Shown here: positions 47,400 to 58,167 of the stretch, piece by piece
Layout of the letters: each line of letters starts with the position of its first letter
Position numbering within the stretch: the first letter of the stretch is position 1
Origin: Betaproteobacteria bacterium
GTDB taxonomy: Bacteria; Pseudomonadota; Gammaproteobacteria; Burkholderiales; Casimicrobiaceae
Reading direction: 5' to 3'
NCBI GenBank assembly: GCA_016704895.1
Contig: JADIZG010000009.1
Coordinates: forward strand, 1-64,000
Length of the DNA: 64,000 nucleotides
Notes under the pieces: generated by a model
Told to the model about the DNA's origin: nothing
What the model saw: the letters and a program-made list of their open reading frames with translations, nothing else
Databases searched by the model: none
Made by a program: the position numbers and the translations under genes

Positions 47400-48199
47400 C
47401 TAGCGGGTACGGGCAACCGCCACGACGAACAGCCGCCTGAACGGGAACAGCGTCGAACCGTCGGGCTCGCGTGGGTAGGCGCGCGCGATCCGTTCGCGGT
47501 AATCGCCGAGGAAGTTGCGCCGCGCCTCCACGTCGTCACCGAGCCGATCGAAGAACGGCAGCAGCCAGGTCCCCGACACGAACGCGACGACCGGGTGCTC
47601 GCCGTCGTCGCGCGCGGCGAGTCGTTGCAGGTAGATCGTCTCCCAGACGTCGACCGACGCGCAGTGCGGCTCGAGCCAGCGAAAGTAGGCTTCGGGCGCA
47701 GCCACCGGCGACGCGCGAACCATCGTCGCAAGTCGGGCGCGCCACCGCTCGCTCGTCGCGACCTCGGCGACCGCGACGTGCGACGGCGCATCGAAGTTGC
47801 GCGGCATCTGCACGGCAAGCACGCCGCCGTCCGCGACGGTGCGCGCGAGGCGCGGGAACAGCGACGCGTGGTCGGGAAGCCAGTGCAGCGCCGCGTTGCT
47901 GTACACGACGTCGACGGACCGCTCCGGCGACACGGTGGCGAGGTCGCGCGCCTCGAACCGGACGTTCGCGAGGTCGCTCGCCGCGGCACGCGCCTTCGAG
48001 AGCATCGCCTCCGAGTTGTCGATGCCGACGACCGCCGCCCCCGGCCAGCGTCGCGCGAGCAGGCGCGTCACGTTGCCGGCGCCGCACCCCAGGTCGACGA
48101 CGCGCGCGGCGCGTCCGCGGCCACGCGCGCGAGCAGGTCGATCGCCGGGCGCAGCCGGTGGTCTTCGAACTCGAGGTACCGCTGCGGATTCCAGCTCAT
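47400..48199 (-). CDS. tam: Trans-aconitate 2-methyltransferase, frame break
   Basis: The family opening MSWNPQRYLEFEDHRLRPAI then DLLARV is in one frame, and VVDLGCGAGNVTRLLARRWP, GIDNSEAML, VYSNAALHWLPDH and the rest lie in another. The break is at about 48098-48115 within a CGCGCG run. The full product of about 266 residues matches Tam, which methylates trans-aconitate and thus neutralises this aconitase inhibitor. The ATG overlaps the abrB stop (ATGA), so it is translated with the tctABC-abrB operon, which probably imports tricarboxylates. A sequencing indel is the likely cause of the break. Confidence 0.85.
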
Positions 48200-49260
48200 G
48201 CCGATCGCCTCGCCTCCCACGCCCGGTGCCAGCGCCGCGCGTGCACGAACACGGCCGGGGTCGCGAGCAGCAGCACGACGAGACGCGTCACGTGGAACGC
48301 GGTCACGAGCGGCACGCCGAGCTGAAGCACCTTGGCGGTGATGCACATCTCGGCGATGCCGCCGGGCGCGTTGCCCAGCACCAGCGTCGCCGCATCCTGC
48401 CCCGCCAGCCACGCGAGCGCCACGCCGAACGCCGCCGCCAGCGCGATCGACAGCAGCACCGTGGTCGCGACCGCACCGACGAACCGTCGCGCGCCGCGCA
48501 TGAAGTCCGGCTGGAAGCGCGACCCGAGCGCGCAGCCGAGCAGGCATTGCCCCGCGTTCGACACGATCGGCGGCATCGACGAGAGGTCGACCTCGAGCGC
48601 GGTCAGCGGGATCGCCACCGCGAGCGAGCCCAGCACGAACGCGTTGGGCATCTTGAGCCACTGGAACACCGCGCTGCCGGCCAGGGTCGCCGCCATCAGC
48701 AGCGCGAAGCCCCCCGCGTCGAACGCGGACGCGCCCTGCACGTACGGCTCGCTGCCGTGGATGTCGAGCGCGGTGATCGCGCCGGGCACGACCGCCACGA
48801 CGATCAGGATGCGCAGGCTCTGCGCCGCGGCGATGCGATCCACGCGCCCCCCGAAGCGCTCGCCGAGCGTCGCCATCTCCGCGGCGCCGCCGGGCACGCT
48901 CGCGAAGATGCCGGTCGTCCGGTCGAGGTCCGCGAGCCGCGCGAGCGCGACGCCCGAGACGTAGCCCAGCGCGATGGCGAACACCGCGCCCGCGGCGAGC
49001 AGGTACCAGAGGCCCGCGACTTCGCGCACGACGGCCGACGTGAAATACAGGCCGAGCGACGTGCCGATGATCCACTGCCCGACGTAGCGCGCAGGCGGCG
49101 GCGCCGCGATGTCCGCCCCGAGCACGCGCAGCAGTGCCAGCGAGAACAGCGGCCCGAGCATCCACGGGATCGGCGTACGCAGCAGCATGCACGCGTAGCC
49201 GGCCGCGGTGCCGACCGCGAGGGCCGCCGTCCAGCGGAGCCAAGGCTGCCGGCCCGGCAC
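48196..49260 (-). CDS. AbrB-family membrane protein
   Basis: The 354-residue protein has about ten membrane helices in two repeats, with the duplicated family motifs FASVPGGAAEMATLGERFG and LGNAPGGIAEMCITAKVLQL. This is the AbrB/YdaL-type putative transporter family, sometimes labelled ammonia monooxygenase; its substrate is unknown. The GTG at 49260 is the first start after the tctA stop (nine bases) and gives a normal length. It is often found next to TctA-type genes. It ends in overlap with tam. Confidence 0.82.
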   Translation of the reverse strand: MPGRQPWLRWTAALAVGTAAGYACMLLRTPIPWMLGPLFSLALLRVLGADIAAPPPARYVGQWIIGTSLGLYFTSAVVREVAGLWYLLAAGAVFAIALGYVSGVALARLADLDRTTGIFASVPGGAAEMATLGERFGGRVDRIAAAQSLRILIVVAVVPGAITALDIHGSEPYVQGASAFDAGGFALLMAATLAGSAVFQWLKMPNAFVLGSLAVAIPLTALEVDLSSMPPIVSNAGQCLLGCALGSRFQPDFMRGARRFVGAVATTVLLSIALAAAFGVALAWLAGQDAATLVLGNAPGGIAEMCITAKVLQLGVPLVTAFHVTRLVVLLLATPAVFVHARRWHRAWEARRSA

Positions 49261-49268
49261 GCCGCCGG

Positions 49269-50766
49269 CTAGCGGCCGCGCCGCTCGCGCACCACGCTCA
49301 CGAGCCACGGCACGAGCACCAGCAGCAGCGTCAGCGCGAGCAGCGTGGCCGAGATCGGGTGCGTGACGAACACCGACGGGTCGCCCTGGCTGATCGCGAG
49401 CGCCTTGCGGAACTGCGATTCCGCGAGCGGCCCGAGGATGAGACCGATCACCGCGGGCGCGACTGGGAAGCCCCAGCGGCGCATGACGAATCCCAGCAGG
49501 CCGAACACGAACAGCGTGGCGAGGTCGACGACCGATTGGTGCAGGCTGTACGCGCCGAGCGTGGCGAACACGAGAATGCCGGCGTACAGCAGCGGCCGCG
49601 GGATCGCGAGCACCTTCACCCACAGGCCGATCAGCGGCAGGTTGAGGATGAGCAGCAGGACGTTGCCGACGTACATGCTGGCGATGAGACCCCAGACGAG
49701 CGTCGCCTGCGTCTGGAACAGCAGCGGCCCCGGCTGCAGCCCGTAGCTCTGGAAGGCCGCAAGCAGGATCGCCGCGGTCGCGGACGTCGGGATGCCGAGC
49801 GTCAGCAGCGGCACCAGCACGCCGGCCGACGACGCGTTGTTCGCCGCCTCCGGTCCGGCCACGCCTTCGATCGCGCCCTGGCCGAACTCCTCCGGGTGCT
49901 TCGACAGCTTCTTCTCGAGCGCGTAGGAGAGGAACGTCGGTATCTCGGCGCCGCCGGCGGGAATCGTGCCGAACGGAAAGCCGATCGCGGTGGCGCGCAG
50001 CCACGCGGGCCACGCTCCGCCGCCAGTCGTCGCGCGACATCATGAGCGACCCCGACATCTTCTCCATCGCCTCGGGCGCGCGGCTCTGGTACGCGGCGAC
50101 GTACAGCCCCTCGCCGACCGCGAACAGCCCGACCGCGAGCACGACGACGTCGATGCCGTCCATCAGCTCGGGCACGCCGAACGCGAAGCGCATCTGCCCG
50201 GTCTGGTCGTCGATGCCGACGAGGCCGAACAGCAGGCCCAGGAACAGCATCGACAGTCCGCGCACCGTCGAGCTGCCCAGCACCGCGGCGACCGTGACGA
50301 ACGCGAACACCATCAGCGCGAAGTACTCGGCCGGTCCGAACTTCAGCGCCACCTCCACGACCAGCGGGGCCAGCAGCGTCAGCAGCACCGTCGCGATCGT
50401 GCCGGCGACGAACGAGCCGATCGCCGCCGTCGCGAGCGCGGGGCCCGCGCGGCCGCGCTTGGCCATCCGGTTGCCTTCGAGCGCGGTCGCGATCGACGCC
50501 GACTCGCCCGGCGTGTTGAGCAGGATCGTCGTCGTCGAGCCGCCGTACATCGCGCCGTAGTAGATGCCGGCGAACATGATGAGCGCGCCGGTCGGTTCGA
50601 GCTTCGTGGTCAGCGGCAGCAGCATCGCCACCGTCAGCGCCGGCCCGACCCCCGGCAGCACGCCGATCGCCGTGCCCAGCGTGACGCCGACGAACCCCCA
50701 CAGCAGATTGATCGGCTGCAGCGCGACGCCGAAGCCGGTGACGAGCGCCTGCAGCGTCTCGGTCAT
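49269..50766 (-). CDS. tctA: Tripartite tricarboxylate transporter, large permease TctA, frame break
   Basis: The TctA sequence of about 499 residues is split by one shift at about 50012-50025. The N-terminal part has LLWGFVGVTLGTAIGVLPGV, GPALTVAMLLP and YYGAMYGGSTTTILLNTPGE. After the break GFPFGTIPAGGAEIPTFLSY, ASSAGVLVPLLTLGIPTSAT and VIGLILGPLAESQFRKAL follow. These glycine-rich signatures define the large 12-helix subunit of the TTT family. It works with TctB and the binding protein encoded upstream. Two conserved halves either side of a one-base excess suggest an assembly indel. Confidence 0.88.
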
Positions 50767-50803
50767 CGCGCGCCCGCCGCGGACGCGGGGACGGCCGCCG
50801 CGC

Positions 50804-51316
50804 TCACAGCCCCGCTCCGCCGAGGATCGGCAGCAGCCATCCTGCCGGCAGGTTCACGTTCAGAAAACGGACGAAGAACAGGAACACGGCGAGGCCGAGC
50901 ACGAGGCCCACCGCCAGGTCGCGCGCGATCCGCGTGCTGCCGAAGCCGCGCGCGACGCACGCGAACAGCACCATCGCCGCGAGCACGAAGCCGGCCGAGT
51001 GGACGAGCGCCATCTGGAGCAGCAGGCCCGCGGCGACCCACGCGAACGCCGGCCACACGAATGCGTGCTCGCCGCGTGCCGCGGGATCGTCGGGGACCGC
51101 CTCGCGCCAGCCGCCGGTGGAGTGCTCGGCCAGCAGCCAGATGCCGAGCAGGATCAGGCCGCCCGCGACGACCTTGGGGACGAAGTTGGGGCCGATCCGC
51201 GCGTAGCCGCCGCCCTCGGGGAGGCTGAACGCGACGGCCGTGGCGCCCAGCCCGAGCGCCAGCACGCCGAGCGACAGCACGAGCTCGGCGCGCGAGCGGT
51301 GCGGCGCCGCGGGCAT
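50804..51316 (-). CDS. tctB: Tripartite tricarboxylate transporter, small permease TctB
   Basis: The 170-residue protein has four membrane helices (AELVLSLGVLALGLGATAVA, then segments near 45-60, 90-125 and 135-155), the layout of the small TctB subunit. The family is poorly conserved, so the call leans on position between tctC and tctA. It starts seven bases after the tctC stop and tctA follows after 37 bases. Intact. Confidence 0.85.
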   Translation of the reverse strand: MPAAPHRSRAELVLSLGVLALGLGATAVAFSLPEGGGYARIGPNFVPKVVAGGLILLGIWLLAEHSTGGWREAVPDDPAARGEHAFVWPAFAWVAAGLLLQMALVHSAGFVLAAMVLFACVARGFGSTRIARDLAVGLVLGLAVFLFFVRFLNVNLPAGWLLPILGGAGL

Positions 51317-51323
51317 GGGCGCG

Positions 51324-52292
51324 CTACTTCTTGAGGCCGAGCGATTCGAGGATGCCGGTGATGCGCTTCGTGTCCTCCTCGACGAACGCCTTGTACGCGT
51401 CGCCGGCGAGGAACACCGGTTCCCAGCCGTACTTCGCGAGCGACTCCTTCCACGCGGCGGACTCGGTGCCCGCCTTCACCGCGTTGACCAGCGCGTCGCG
51501 CTGCGCGGTCGTGATGCCGGGCGCGCCGAAGATGCCGCGCCAGTTGCCGAGCACGACGTCGATCCCCTGCTCCTTGAGCGCCGGGACGCCGTCCTGCTTC
51601 GCCGGCGCGGACACCGCGAGCGCGCGCATCCGGCCGCCCTTGATGTGCTCGGCGAACTCGCCCAGCCCCGCGATGCCGGCCGTCACGTGCCCCCCGACGA
51701 TGTTGGCGACCTGGTCGCCGCCGCCCTTGGCCGCGACGTAATTGACCTTCGCCGGGTCGCCGCCGACGGCCTTCGCGATCAATCCCGCGAGGATGTGGTC
51801 GGAGCCGCCGGCCGAGCCGCCGTGCCAGCTCACCTTGCCCGGGTCCGCCTTGAACGCGGCCACGAGGTCGGCCATCGTCTTGTGCGGCGAGTTCGCCGGC
51901 ACGACGACGACCAGGTACTCGCTCGTCAGCCGCGCGAGCGGCGTCACCATCGTCAGGTTGACCGGCGACTTGTTGAGCACGATGCCGCCGACCATCACCA
52001 TGCCGCCCATCAACACCGCGTTGGGGTCGCCCTTCTGCGCGTTGATGAACTGCGTGAGGCCGATCGTCCCCGCGGCGCCGCCCTTGTTGTCGAACTGCAC
52101 CGAGCCCACCGCCTTCGCCGACTGCATCGCCGCCGCAAGCGCGCGGCCGGTCTGGTCCCACCCGCCGCCCGGGTTGGCGGGGATCATCATCTTGAGCGTG
52201 GCGATCGCCTGCGCGTAGGCGCTCGATGCGAACGGCAGTTGCGCGGCGGCGAGCGTCGCGGCGGCAGCGAGCGTGAAGCGGCGACGGTTCAT
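51324..52292 (-). CDS. tctC: Tripartite tricarboxylate transporter binding protein (Bug/TctC)
   Basis: The 322-residue periplasmic protein has a signal peptide ending near SSAYAQA (about residue 28) and Bug-family features: MMIPANPGGGWDQTGRALAA, VQFDNKGGAAGTIGLTQFI, VSWHGGSAGGSDHILAGLIA and GITTAQRDALVNAVK. Bug proteins bind citrate, other carboxylates or aromatic acids and deliver them to TctAB. The start is supported by AGGAGG five bases upstream of the ATG at 52292. It heads a tctC-tctB-tctA-abrB-tam operon. The ligand is not readable; tricarboxylates are suggested by tam. Confidence 0.92.
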   Translation of the reverse strand: MNRRRFTLAAAATLAAAQLPFASSAYAQAIATLKMMIPANPGGGWDQTGRALAAAMQSAKAVGSVQFDNKGGAAGTIGLTQFINAQKGDPNAVLMGGMVMVGGIVLNKSPVNLTMVTPLARLTSEYLVVVVPANSPHKTMADLVAAFKADPGKVSWHGGSAGGSDHILAGLIAKAVGGDPAKVNYVAAKGGGDQVANIVGGHVTAGIAGLGEFAEHIKGGRMRALAVSAPAKQDGVPALKEQGIDVVLGNWRGIFGAPGITTAQRDALVNAVKAGTESAAWKESLAKYGWEPVFLAGDAYKAFVEEDTKRITGILESLGLKK

Positions 52293-52428
52293 GGAGCCTC
52301 CTGGCGTGCCTCTGACGGGCGTGTTCTGGGGGAGACCGTCAGGATAACCGAACGCAGCGCGGCTCGGGCGGCCGTCGGGGCGGAGGGGATAAACCAGGGC
52401 TCGCCGGGTGGAAACCGGTCCTCGTGGG

Positions 52429-53813
52429 TCACTTGCCGATGCAGAACCGCGAGAAGATCACCCCCAGCAGGTCGTCCGCGGTGAACTCCCCGGTGATCGA
52501 CGACAGCGCGTCCTGCGCCTGCCTCAACTCCTCCGCGTAGAGCTCGAGCGGCGGCCGGCCGCCCGCCAGGTGCGCGGCGGCATCGCGCAGGTGCGCAGCC
52601 GCATCCTTCAGCGCGGCCACGTGCCGTTCGCGCGCGATGAACGCGTCCTCGTGCGCCCCCTCGACGCCCGCGATCGCCAGCACCTCCTGCTCGAGCAGGT
52701 CGACGCCCGCCCCCGAGAGCGCCGACAACCACACGTGCGCGCGCTCGGCGCCGCCGGCACGCGGCTCGGCGCCCGGCGCGCGCGCCGCAAGATCGCATTT
52801 GTTGTGCACGACGATGCGCGGCAGCGCCGGCGGGAGCCGTGCGAGGATCGCGCGGTCCTCGTCGTGCAGGCCGTCGCCCGATTCGCGCGCGTCGACCAGC
52901 ACGAGCGCGACGTCGGCGCGCTCGACGGCGCTCCAGGCACGCTCGATGCCGAGCCGCTCGACCGCGTCGACGGTGTCGCGCAGGCCCGCGGTGTCGACGA
53001 TCGTGAGCGGAATGCCGCCGATCTCGATCGAGCGCTCGACGGTGTCGCGCGTCGTGCCCGGAATCGCCGTGACGATCGCGACGTCCTCGCGGGCGAGCCG
53101 GTTCATCAGGCTCGACTTGCCGACGTTCGGGCGCCCCACGAGCACGACGACCAGCCCCGAGGCCAGCCGCGCGCCGGTCGCCGCGCGCCCGAGGAGCGCA
53201 TCGAGGTCCGAACGCACGCGGGCGAGCCGGCCGGCGGCGTCGGACGCGCGCACGAACTCGATGTCCTCGTCGGGAAAGTCCAGCGTCGCCTCGCCGACCA
53301 TCCTCAAGTCGGTGACCGCGTCGACGATCGCGCGGACCTCCCGCGAGAACTCGCCCGCGAGGCTGCGCGCGGCGGCACGGGCGGCCGTCGCGCTGGCCGC
53401 GTCGATCAGGTCAGCGACGCTCTCGGCCTGCGCGAGGTCGAGCTTGCCGTTGAGGAACGCCCGCTTCGTGAACTCGCCCGGCTCCGCGAGCCGCGCGCCA
53501 AGCTCGACGCAGCGCGCGAGGAGCAGGCGCATCGCGGCGGGGCTGCCGTGACCGTGGAACTCGGCGACGGTCTCGCCGGTGTACGACGCCGGCGCAGGGA
53601 ACAGGATCGCGAGCCCCCGGTCGATCGGTCCGCCCGGGCGTCGCGGAACGTCGCATGGGTCGCGATCCGCGGCGCGAGCTCCCTGCCGGCAACACCTTCG
53701 ACGACCGCGGCAACGCACTCGCCCGGGCCGGACACGCGCACGACGCCGATCCCGCCTCGCCCCGGCGGCGTGGCGATGGCGGCGATCGTGACGGCGTGCC
53801 GGCGCGATTCCAT
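52429..53813 (-). CDS. mnmE: tRNA modification GTPase MnmE, frame break
   Basis: The N-terminal part, SRRHAVTIAAIATPPGRGGI then GVVRVSGPGE to HATFRDA, is in one frame. The remainder, PIDRGLAILFPAPASYTGET, VEFHGHGS-type FHGHGS, the G domain with GRPNVGKSSLMN, GTTRDTVERS, DTAGLRDT and HNKCDL, and the terminal FSRFCIGK with the catalytic Cys, is in another. The break lies at about 53634-53646 in GCCCGGGCG; the total is about 461 residues, normal for MnmE. It acts with MnmG in U34 modification. Because the gene is conserved on both sides, an assembly indel is likely. Confidence 0.92.
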
Positions 53814-53956
53814 GGCTGCGACTCTACCGGAGCGGAACGACCGACGCGGGCGGCCGGGCAGGCGGGCGTCCCCGGGTCACGGCACGCCGATTGCTCGAGG
53901 GTGCGGTACCGCCCCGCGACGTTCGACGGTATGGCCTGATCCCCGGAAGCGAAACC

Positions 53957-56084
53957 GTGCCCGACACTGCAGTCCCTGCCCGCCGGCCGGCGCCGACGGG
54001 TGCCGCGCGTCGACCACGTCTGACGTGGGCCGTCGCATTGGCGGCGATGATGGCGGCGTTCGGCGCGCACGCCCAAGGGCACGCTGCTCGACCAGGCGCT
54101 CGCCATCGAGGCGGACCTGCAGGGCTACCCCGCCCGCGCCGAATCCGAGCTGGCGGCTTTGATGCCGCGCGCCGACGCGGCCCCGGCGGCGGAGCGCCGG
54201 ATCGTCTACGCGCTCTACGGCCAGGCGATGGCGCTGACGGGGAAGGTCGCCGAGGCCGAGGACCTCGCCGGCCGACTCGACGGCGGGACGCCCCGGACGC
54301 GCGATCCGGCGGACCGCGCCGCCGCGCTCGTCATTCGCGCCGCGATCGAGTCGTCGTTCGGGGAAGCGTCGAAATCGCTCGCGCATGCCCAACTGGCACG
54401 GGACCTGGTGGCCGGATCCGGCGACCCGCACCTGCATTACTGGGCCGCCATGGCGCTGGGGATCGCGGCCCGCACGCGCGGCCGGCCGGAGGACGCGATG
54501 GCGAACCTGCACGACGCGCTGTCGCTCGCCGAGGCCGCCGACAACCCGTTCCGCCGCTCGAGCGCCTTCTACCAGCTCTCCGTGCTGCAGCGCGAACTCC
54601 GGAACGCCCCCGAGGCGCTCGCCGCGAGTCTCGCCGCGTACAGGTTCGCGGAAGCGGCGAAATGCGCGTACGCGATGGTCAACGCCCGGATGGCGGAGTC
54701 GGCGGTGATGGAGCTTCTCGACCGCCCGGCGCGCGAGCTCGCGGCGATGCAGGAGGCGCTGGCCATCGCGCGCAGTTCGCGCTCCACGACCGCGGAGGCG
54801 AAGGCGCTCATCAACCTGGCGGACATCCGCCTGCGGCGCAAGGAGTTCTCCGAGGCGGCCAACCTCTCGCGCAGGGCCTCGTCGCTCGCGCAATCGCTCG
54901 GCGACAGCGGGCTCGCCGCGACCAGCAAGGCGAACCTCGGGTTCGCACTCCTCGGCCTCGGACGCGCCGCCGAGGGAAAGCGCTACGCCGACGAAGCGAT
55001 GGCCGAGTACGAGCGCGCCGGCGCGATCACGGAAATCGCCGAGCTCGCCGGCGAGTACGGCCGCAGCCTCGAACAGTACGGCGACTTCAGGGGAGCGCTG
55101 GCGATGTTCCATCGCGAGCGCAAGCTGCACGACGAGATCGCGCTGCAGGCCCGGCAGCGCATCCTGCTGGAGGTCCAGGAGAAGTACGAATCGGAAAAGG
55201 CGCGCCGCGAGATCGACCTCCTGAACCGCGAGAACGACCTCAAGACCGCCGCGATCGCGAACCAGACGCTCGTCCAGCGCATCTGGTGGCTCCTGGCCGC
55301 GCTGTTCGCGCTGTCGTTCGTCGTGGTCGCGGTGCTCTACCGCAAGCTGCGGGCCTCCAACAAGCTGCTCGCGCACAAGAACGTCGAGCTCAGCTTCCAG
55401 AGCAGCCGCGACCCGCTGACCGCCCTCTACAACCGGCGCTACTTCCAGAACTTCATCGACGCCGAGATCGGGTCGCCGGCGCGGCCGGGGCGCGAGGACC
55501 ACGACACGGCGCGTGCGCTGCTGCTGATCGACCTGGACCACTTCAAGGAGACGAACGATCGCTTCGGCCACGCACTTGGCGACGCGGTGCTGGTCGCCGT
55601 CGCCGAGCGGCTGCGCAGCACGCTGCGCGAAACGGACATGGTCGTCCGCTGGGGCGGCGAGGAGTTCCTCGTGCTCGCGAAGACCGCCCCGGACCGGGTC
55701 GACGAGATCGCGGCGCGCATCCTGCGCGCGGTGGCGGCCGAGCCGATCGTGCTGAACGACAAGGTGATCCGCGCGACCGTGTCGATCGGCTACGCGCCGC
55801 TGCCGCTGCCGCCGGCGCGCACCCCGCTCTCGTGGGACCGCGCCATCGGGCTCGTCGACATGGCGCTCTACATGGCGAAGGTGAACGGCCGCAACCGGGC
55901 GTACGGCATCCAGCGGCTGAAGGGCGACGGCGATGCGTCGCTCGCCGCGGCCGAGCGCGACCTCGAGCGCGCGTGGAAGGACGGCCTCGTCGACCTCGAC
56001 GTCCACTACGGCCCGCTGCCGTCGAGCGTGGTCCGCCTGGAGCCGCGCGACGCCCGCCCCGACGCGCCGGCGCGAGCTTCCTAG
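53957..56084 (+). CDS. Membrane diguanylate cyclase with TPR-like sensor, frame break
   Basis: A signal-type segment (RLTWAVALAAMMAAFGAHAQ) is in one frame, and GTLLDQALAIEADLQGYPAR onward in another; the break is near 54067-54080 (CCCAAGGG). The mature part has about 350 residues of TPR-like helical repeats, a coiled coil (ILLEVQEKYESEKARREIDL), one membrane helix (IWWLLAALFALSFVVVAVLY) and a GGDEF domain with LLIDLDHFKETNDRFGH and the active RWGGEEF. An RETD inhibitory site lies five residues before GGEEF, so product inhibition is likely. It makes c-di-GMP in response to a periplasmic signal. The GTG at 53957 is the best start; divergent from mnmE. Confidence 0.83.
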
Positions 56085-56125
56085 CGTCGCTGCGCAACCC
56101 GCGGAGACGCGCCGCCCGGAAACGC

Positions 56126-56150
56126 GAAGCCCTCCGCGCGGGAGGGCTTC
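56126..56150. terminator. Bidirectional terminator, diguanylate cyclase / yidC
   Basis: GAAGCCCTCC (56126-56135) and GGAGGGCTTC (56141-56150) form a ten-base-pair stem with a five-base loop between two convergent stops (56084 and 56176). No T-tract is present on either side; a run of eight G follows on the plus strand. Confidence 0.6.
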
Positions 56151-56175
56151 GACGGACGGGGGGGGCGGATCGCCG

Positions 56176-57904
56176 TCAGCGCCGCTTCGCGGCCATCAGC
56201 GCCTGCTCCTTCTCGAGCATCCGGTTCACCTGCCACTGCTGGGCGATCTGCAGGACGTTGTTGACGAGCCAGTAGAGCACGAGGCCCGACGGGAAGAAGA
56301 CGAACAGCACCGAGAACGCGATCGGCATGATCTGGAAGATCTTCGCCTGCACCGGATCGGTGATCGGCGTCGGCGAGAGCTTGACCTGCAGCCACGCGGT
56401 GATCGCGTAGACGACGGGCAGGATGTACCAGGGATCCGGCGCCGAGAGGTCCTGGATCCAGCCGATCCACGGCGCGTGCCGCAGCTCGACCGCGGACAGC
56501 AGCACCCAGTAGAGCGCGATGAACACCGGGATCTGCACGAGGATCGGCAGGCAGCCGCCCAGCGGGTTGATCTTCTCCTGCCGGTAGAGCTCCATCATCT
56601 TCATCTGGAGCTGCTGCTTGTCGTTCGCGTACTGCTCCTGCAGCGCCTTGAGCTTCGGCGCGACGAGCTTCATCTTGCCCATCGACCGCGCGGCTGCGGC
56701 GTTCAGCGGATAGAACGCTCCCTTGATCATGACCGTCATCGCGACGATCGCCCATCCCCAGTTGCCGATCAGGCCGTGCAGCCACTTGAGCAGCCAGAAC
56801 AGCGGCGCGGCGAGCACGGTGAAGATGCCGTAGTCGACCGACAGGTCGAGGCCCGCGGCGACCGTCTTCAGCAGGTCCTGGTCCTGCGGGCCCACGAACA
56901 GCGGCACCGTGACCGAGGCGCCCCCTCCGGGCGCGGCCGCGGCCGTCGGCACGATCACGCCCGCGGCGTAAAGCCCGCCATCGAGCTTGCGCGTGTAGAA
57001 CTCGCGCGGGAGCTTCTTCTCGTCCGAGGGCAGCCACGCCGAGACGAAGTAGTGCTCGAGCATGCCGACCCAGCCGTCGGTCGTGCTCTTCGCATACGGC
57101 GCCTTCCGGGCCGGGTCCGCGGCGAGCTTGTCGATCTCGGCGGGCTCGACCTTCTTGAAGTGGTCGGTGGCGTTGTAGACGACCGGGCCGACGTAGGCCG
57201 CCGGCGCCATCGAGTTCTGCGGAACGGCTTGCTTCGTGTCGCGGGTGAGCTGGAAATACGCGTACGGCGCGACCGGCGCCCCGCCGGCGTTGGCGACGTC
57301 GAACGTCGTGTCGATCAGGTAGCTCCCGCGCTGGAACGTGAGCGTCTGCACGACCTTGTCGCCGGTCGCGGCGGTCGCCGCGAGCTTGACCTCGAGCTTC
57401 TTCTCGCCGGGCGCGAGCTCGCGCGGGCCGGGCAGCACCTCGTAGACGGTGCGGTGGTTCGGCATCCCTTCGCCGAGGAGCCCCGCCTGCGCGACGAACG
57501 TGCGCTCGGCGTTCCGCTGGAGCGCGAGGTAGGGCTTCGCCTTGTCGAACGCGTCGCGGTGCTGCGTCAGCGCGATCTGCGTGATCACGCCCCCGACCGG
57601 ATCGATCTCGGCGGTGAACAGATCGGTCTTGACGACGATCGGCTGCGTCGCCGGCGCAGCCGCGGTGCCGGGTGCGACCGGAACGCCGCCCGGAACGCCG
57701 CCCGGAACCGCGCCGGGGACCGCCTGCGCGCCAGGCGCGGCACCGGCGGGCATCGACGGCCGTCGGAACGTCGGCAGGCTTGTCCGGCACCCCCGCCCTC
57801 GCGGGGACCGGCGGCGGCGGAAGCTTCTCGCGGTTCCACGCCTCGTAGAGCATCACGATCGAGAACGAGAAGATGACGAGCAGGATCAGGCGTTGCGTAT
57901 CCAT
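56176..57904 (-). CDS. yidC: Membrane protein insertase YidC, frame break
   Basis: The N-terminal helix MDTQRLILLVIFSFSIVMLY and linker to DVPTAV is in one frame. From MPAGAAPGAQAV onward the periplasmic domain, the insertase core (WGWAIVAMTVMIKGAFYPLN, NPLGGCLPILVQIPVFIALY, IFQIMPIAFSVLFVFFPSGL) and the basic tail lie in another. The break is at about 57755-57775 in the low-complexity linker; joined length is about 576 residues, normal for gram-negative YidC. It inserts and folds membrane proteins, including F0 c. The ATG at 57904 has AGGA nearby. An essential gene, so an assembly indel is likely. Confidence 0.93.
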
Positions 57905-57947
57905 CGTGTCCTGGGGATCCGCCGGCGACGCGCCGGCGGCGGAAGAC

Positions 57948-58157
57948 TCAGGGAACCGGGTCGTAGCCGCCCGGATGATAGGGGTGGCACCGGCAGATGC
58001 GCTTCGCCGCAAGCCAGCTTCCTCTTGCGGCACCGTGGCGCTCGATCGCTTCCCGCGCGTAGTCCGAGCAGCTCGGGAAGAACCGGCAGTTGTAGCCGAG
58101 CATCGGCCGGATCGCGTACTGGTAGCCGCGTATCGCGGCGGTGAGCACTTGCTTCAT
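57948..58157 (-). CDS. yidD: Membrane protein insertion efficiency factor YidD
   Basis: The 69-residue protein has the family pattern AIRGYQYAIRPMLGYNCRFF then PSCSDYAREAI and CRCHPYHPGGYDPVP, with the conserved cysteines. YidD assists YidC-dependent insertion and lies between rnpA and yidC in most proteobacteria, as here (11 bases after rnpA). Intact. Confidence 0.95.
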   Translation of the reverse strand: MKQVLTAAIRGYQYAIRPMLGYNCRFFPSCSDYAREAIERHGAARGSWLAAKRICRCHPYHPGGYDPVP

Positions 58158-58167
58158 CGACCGACGC

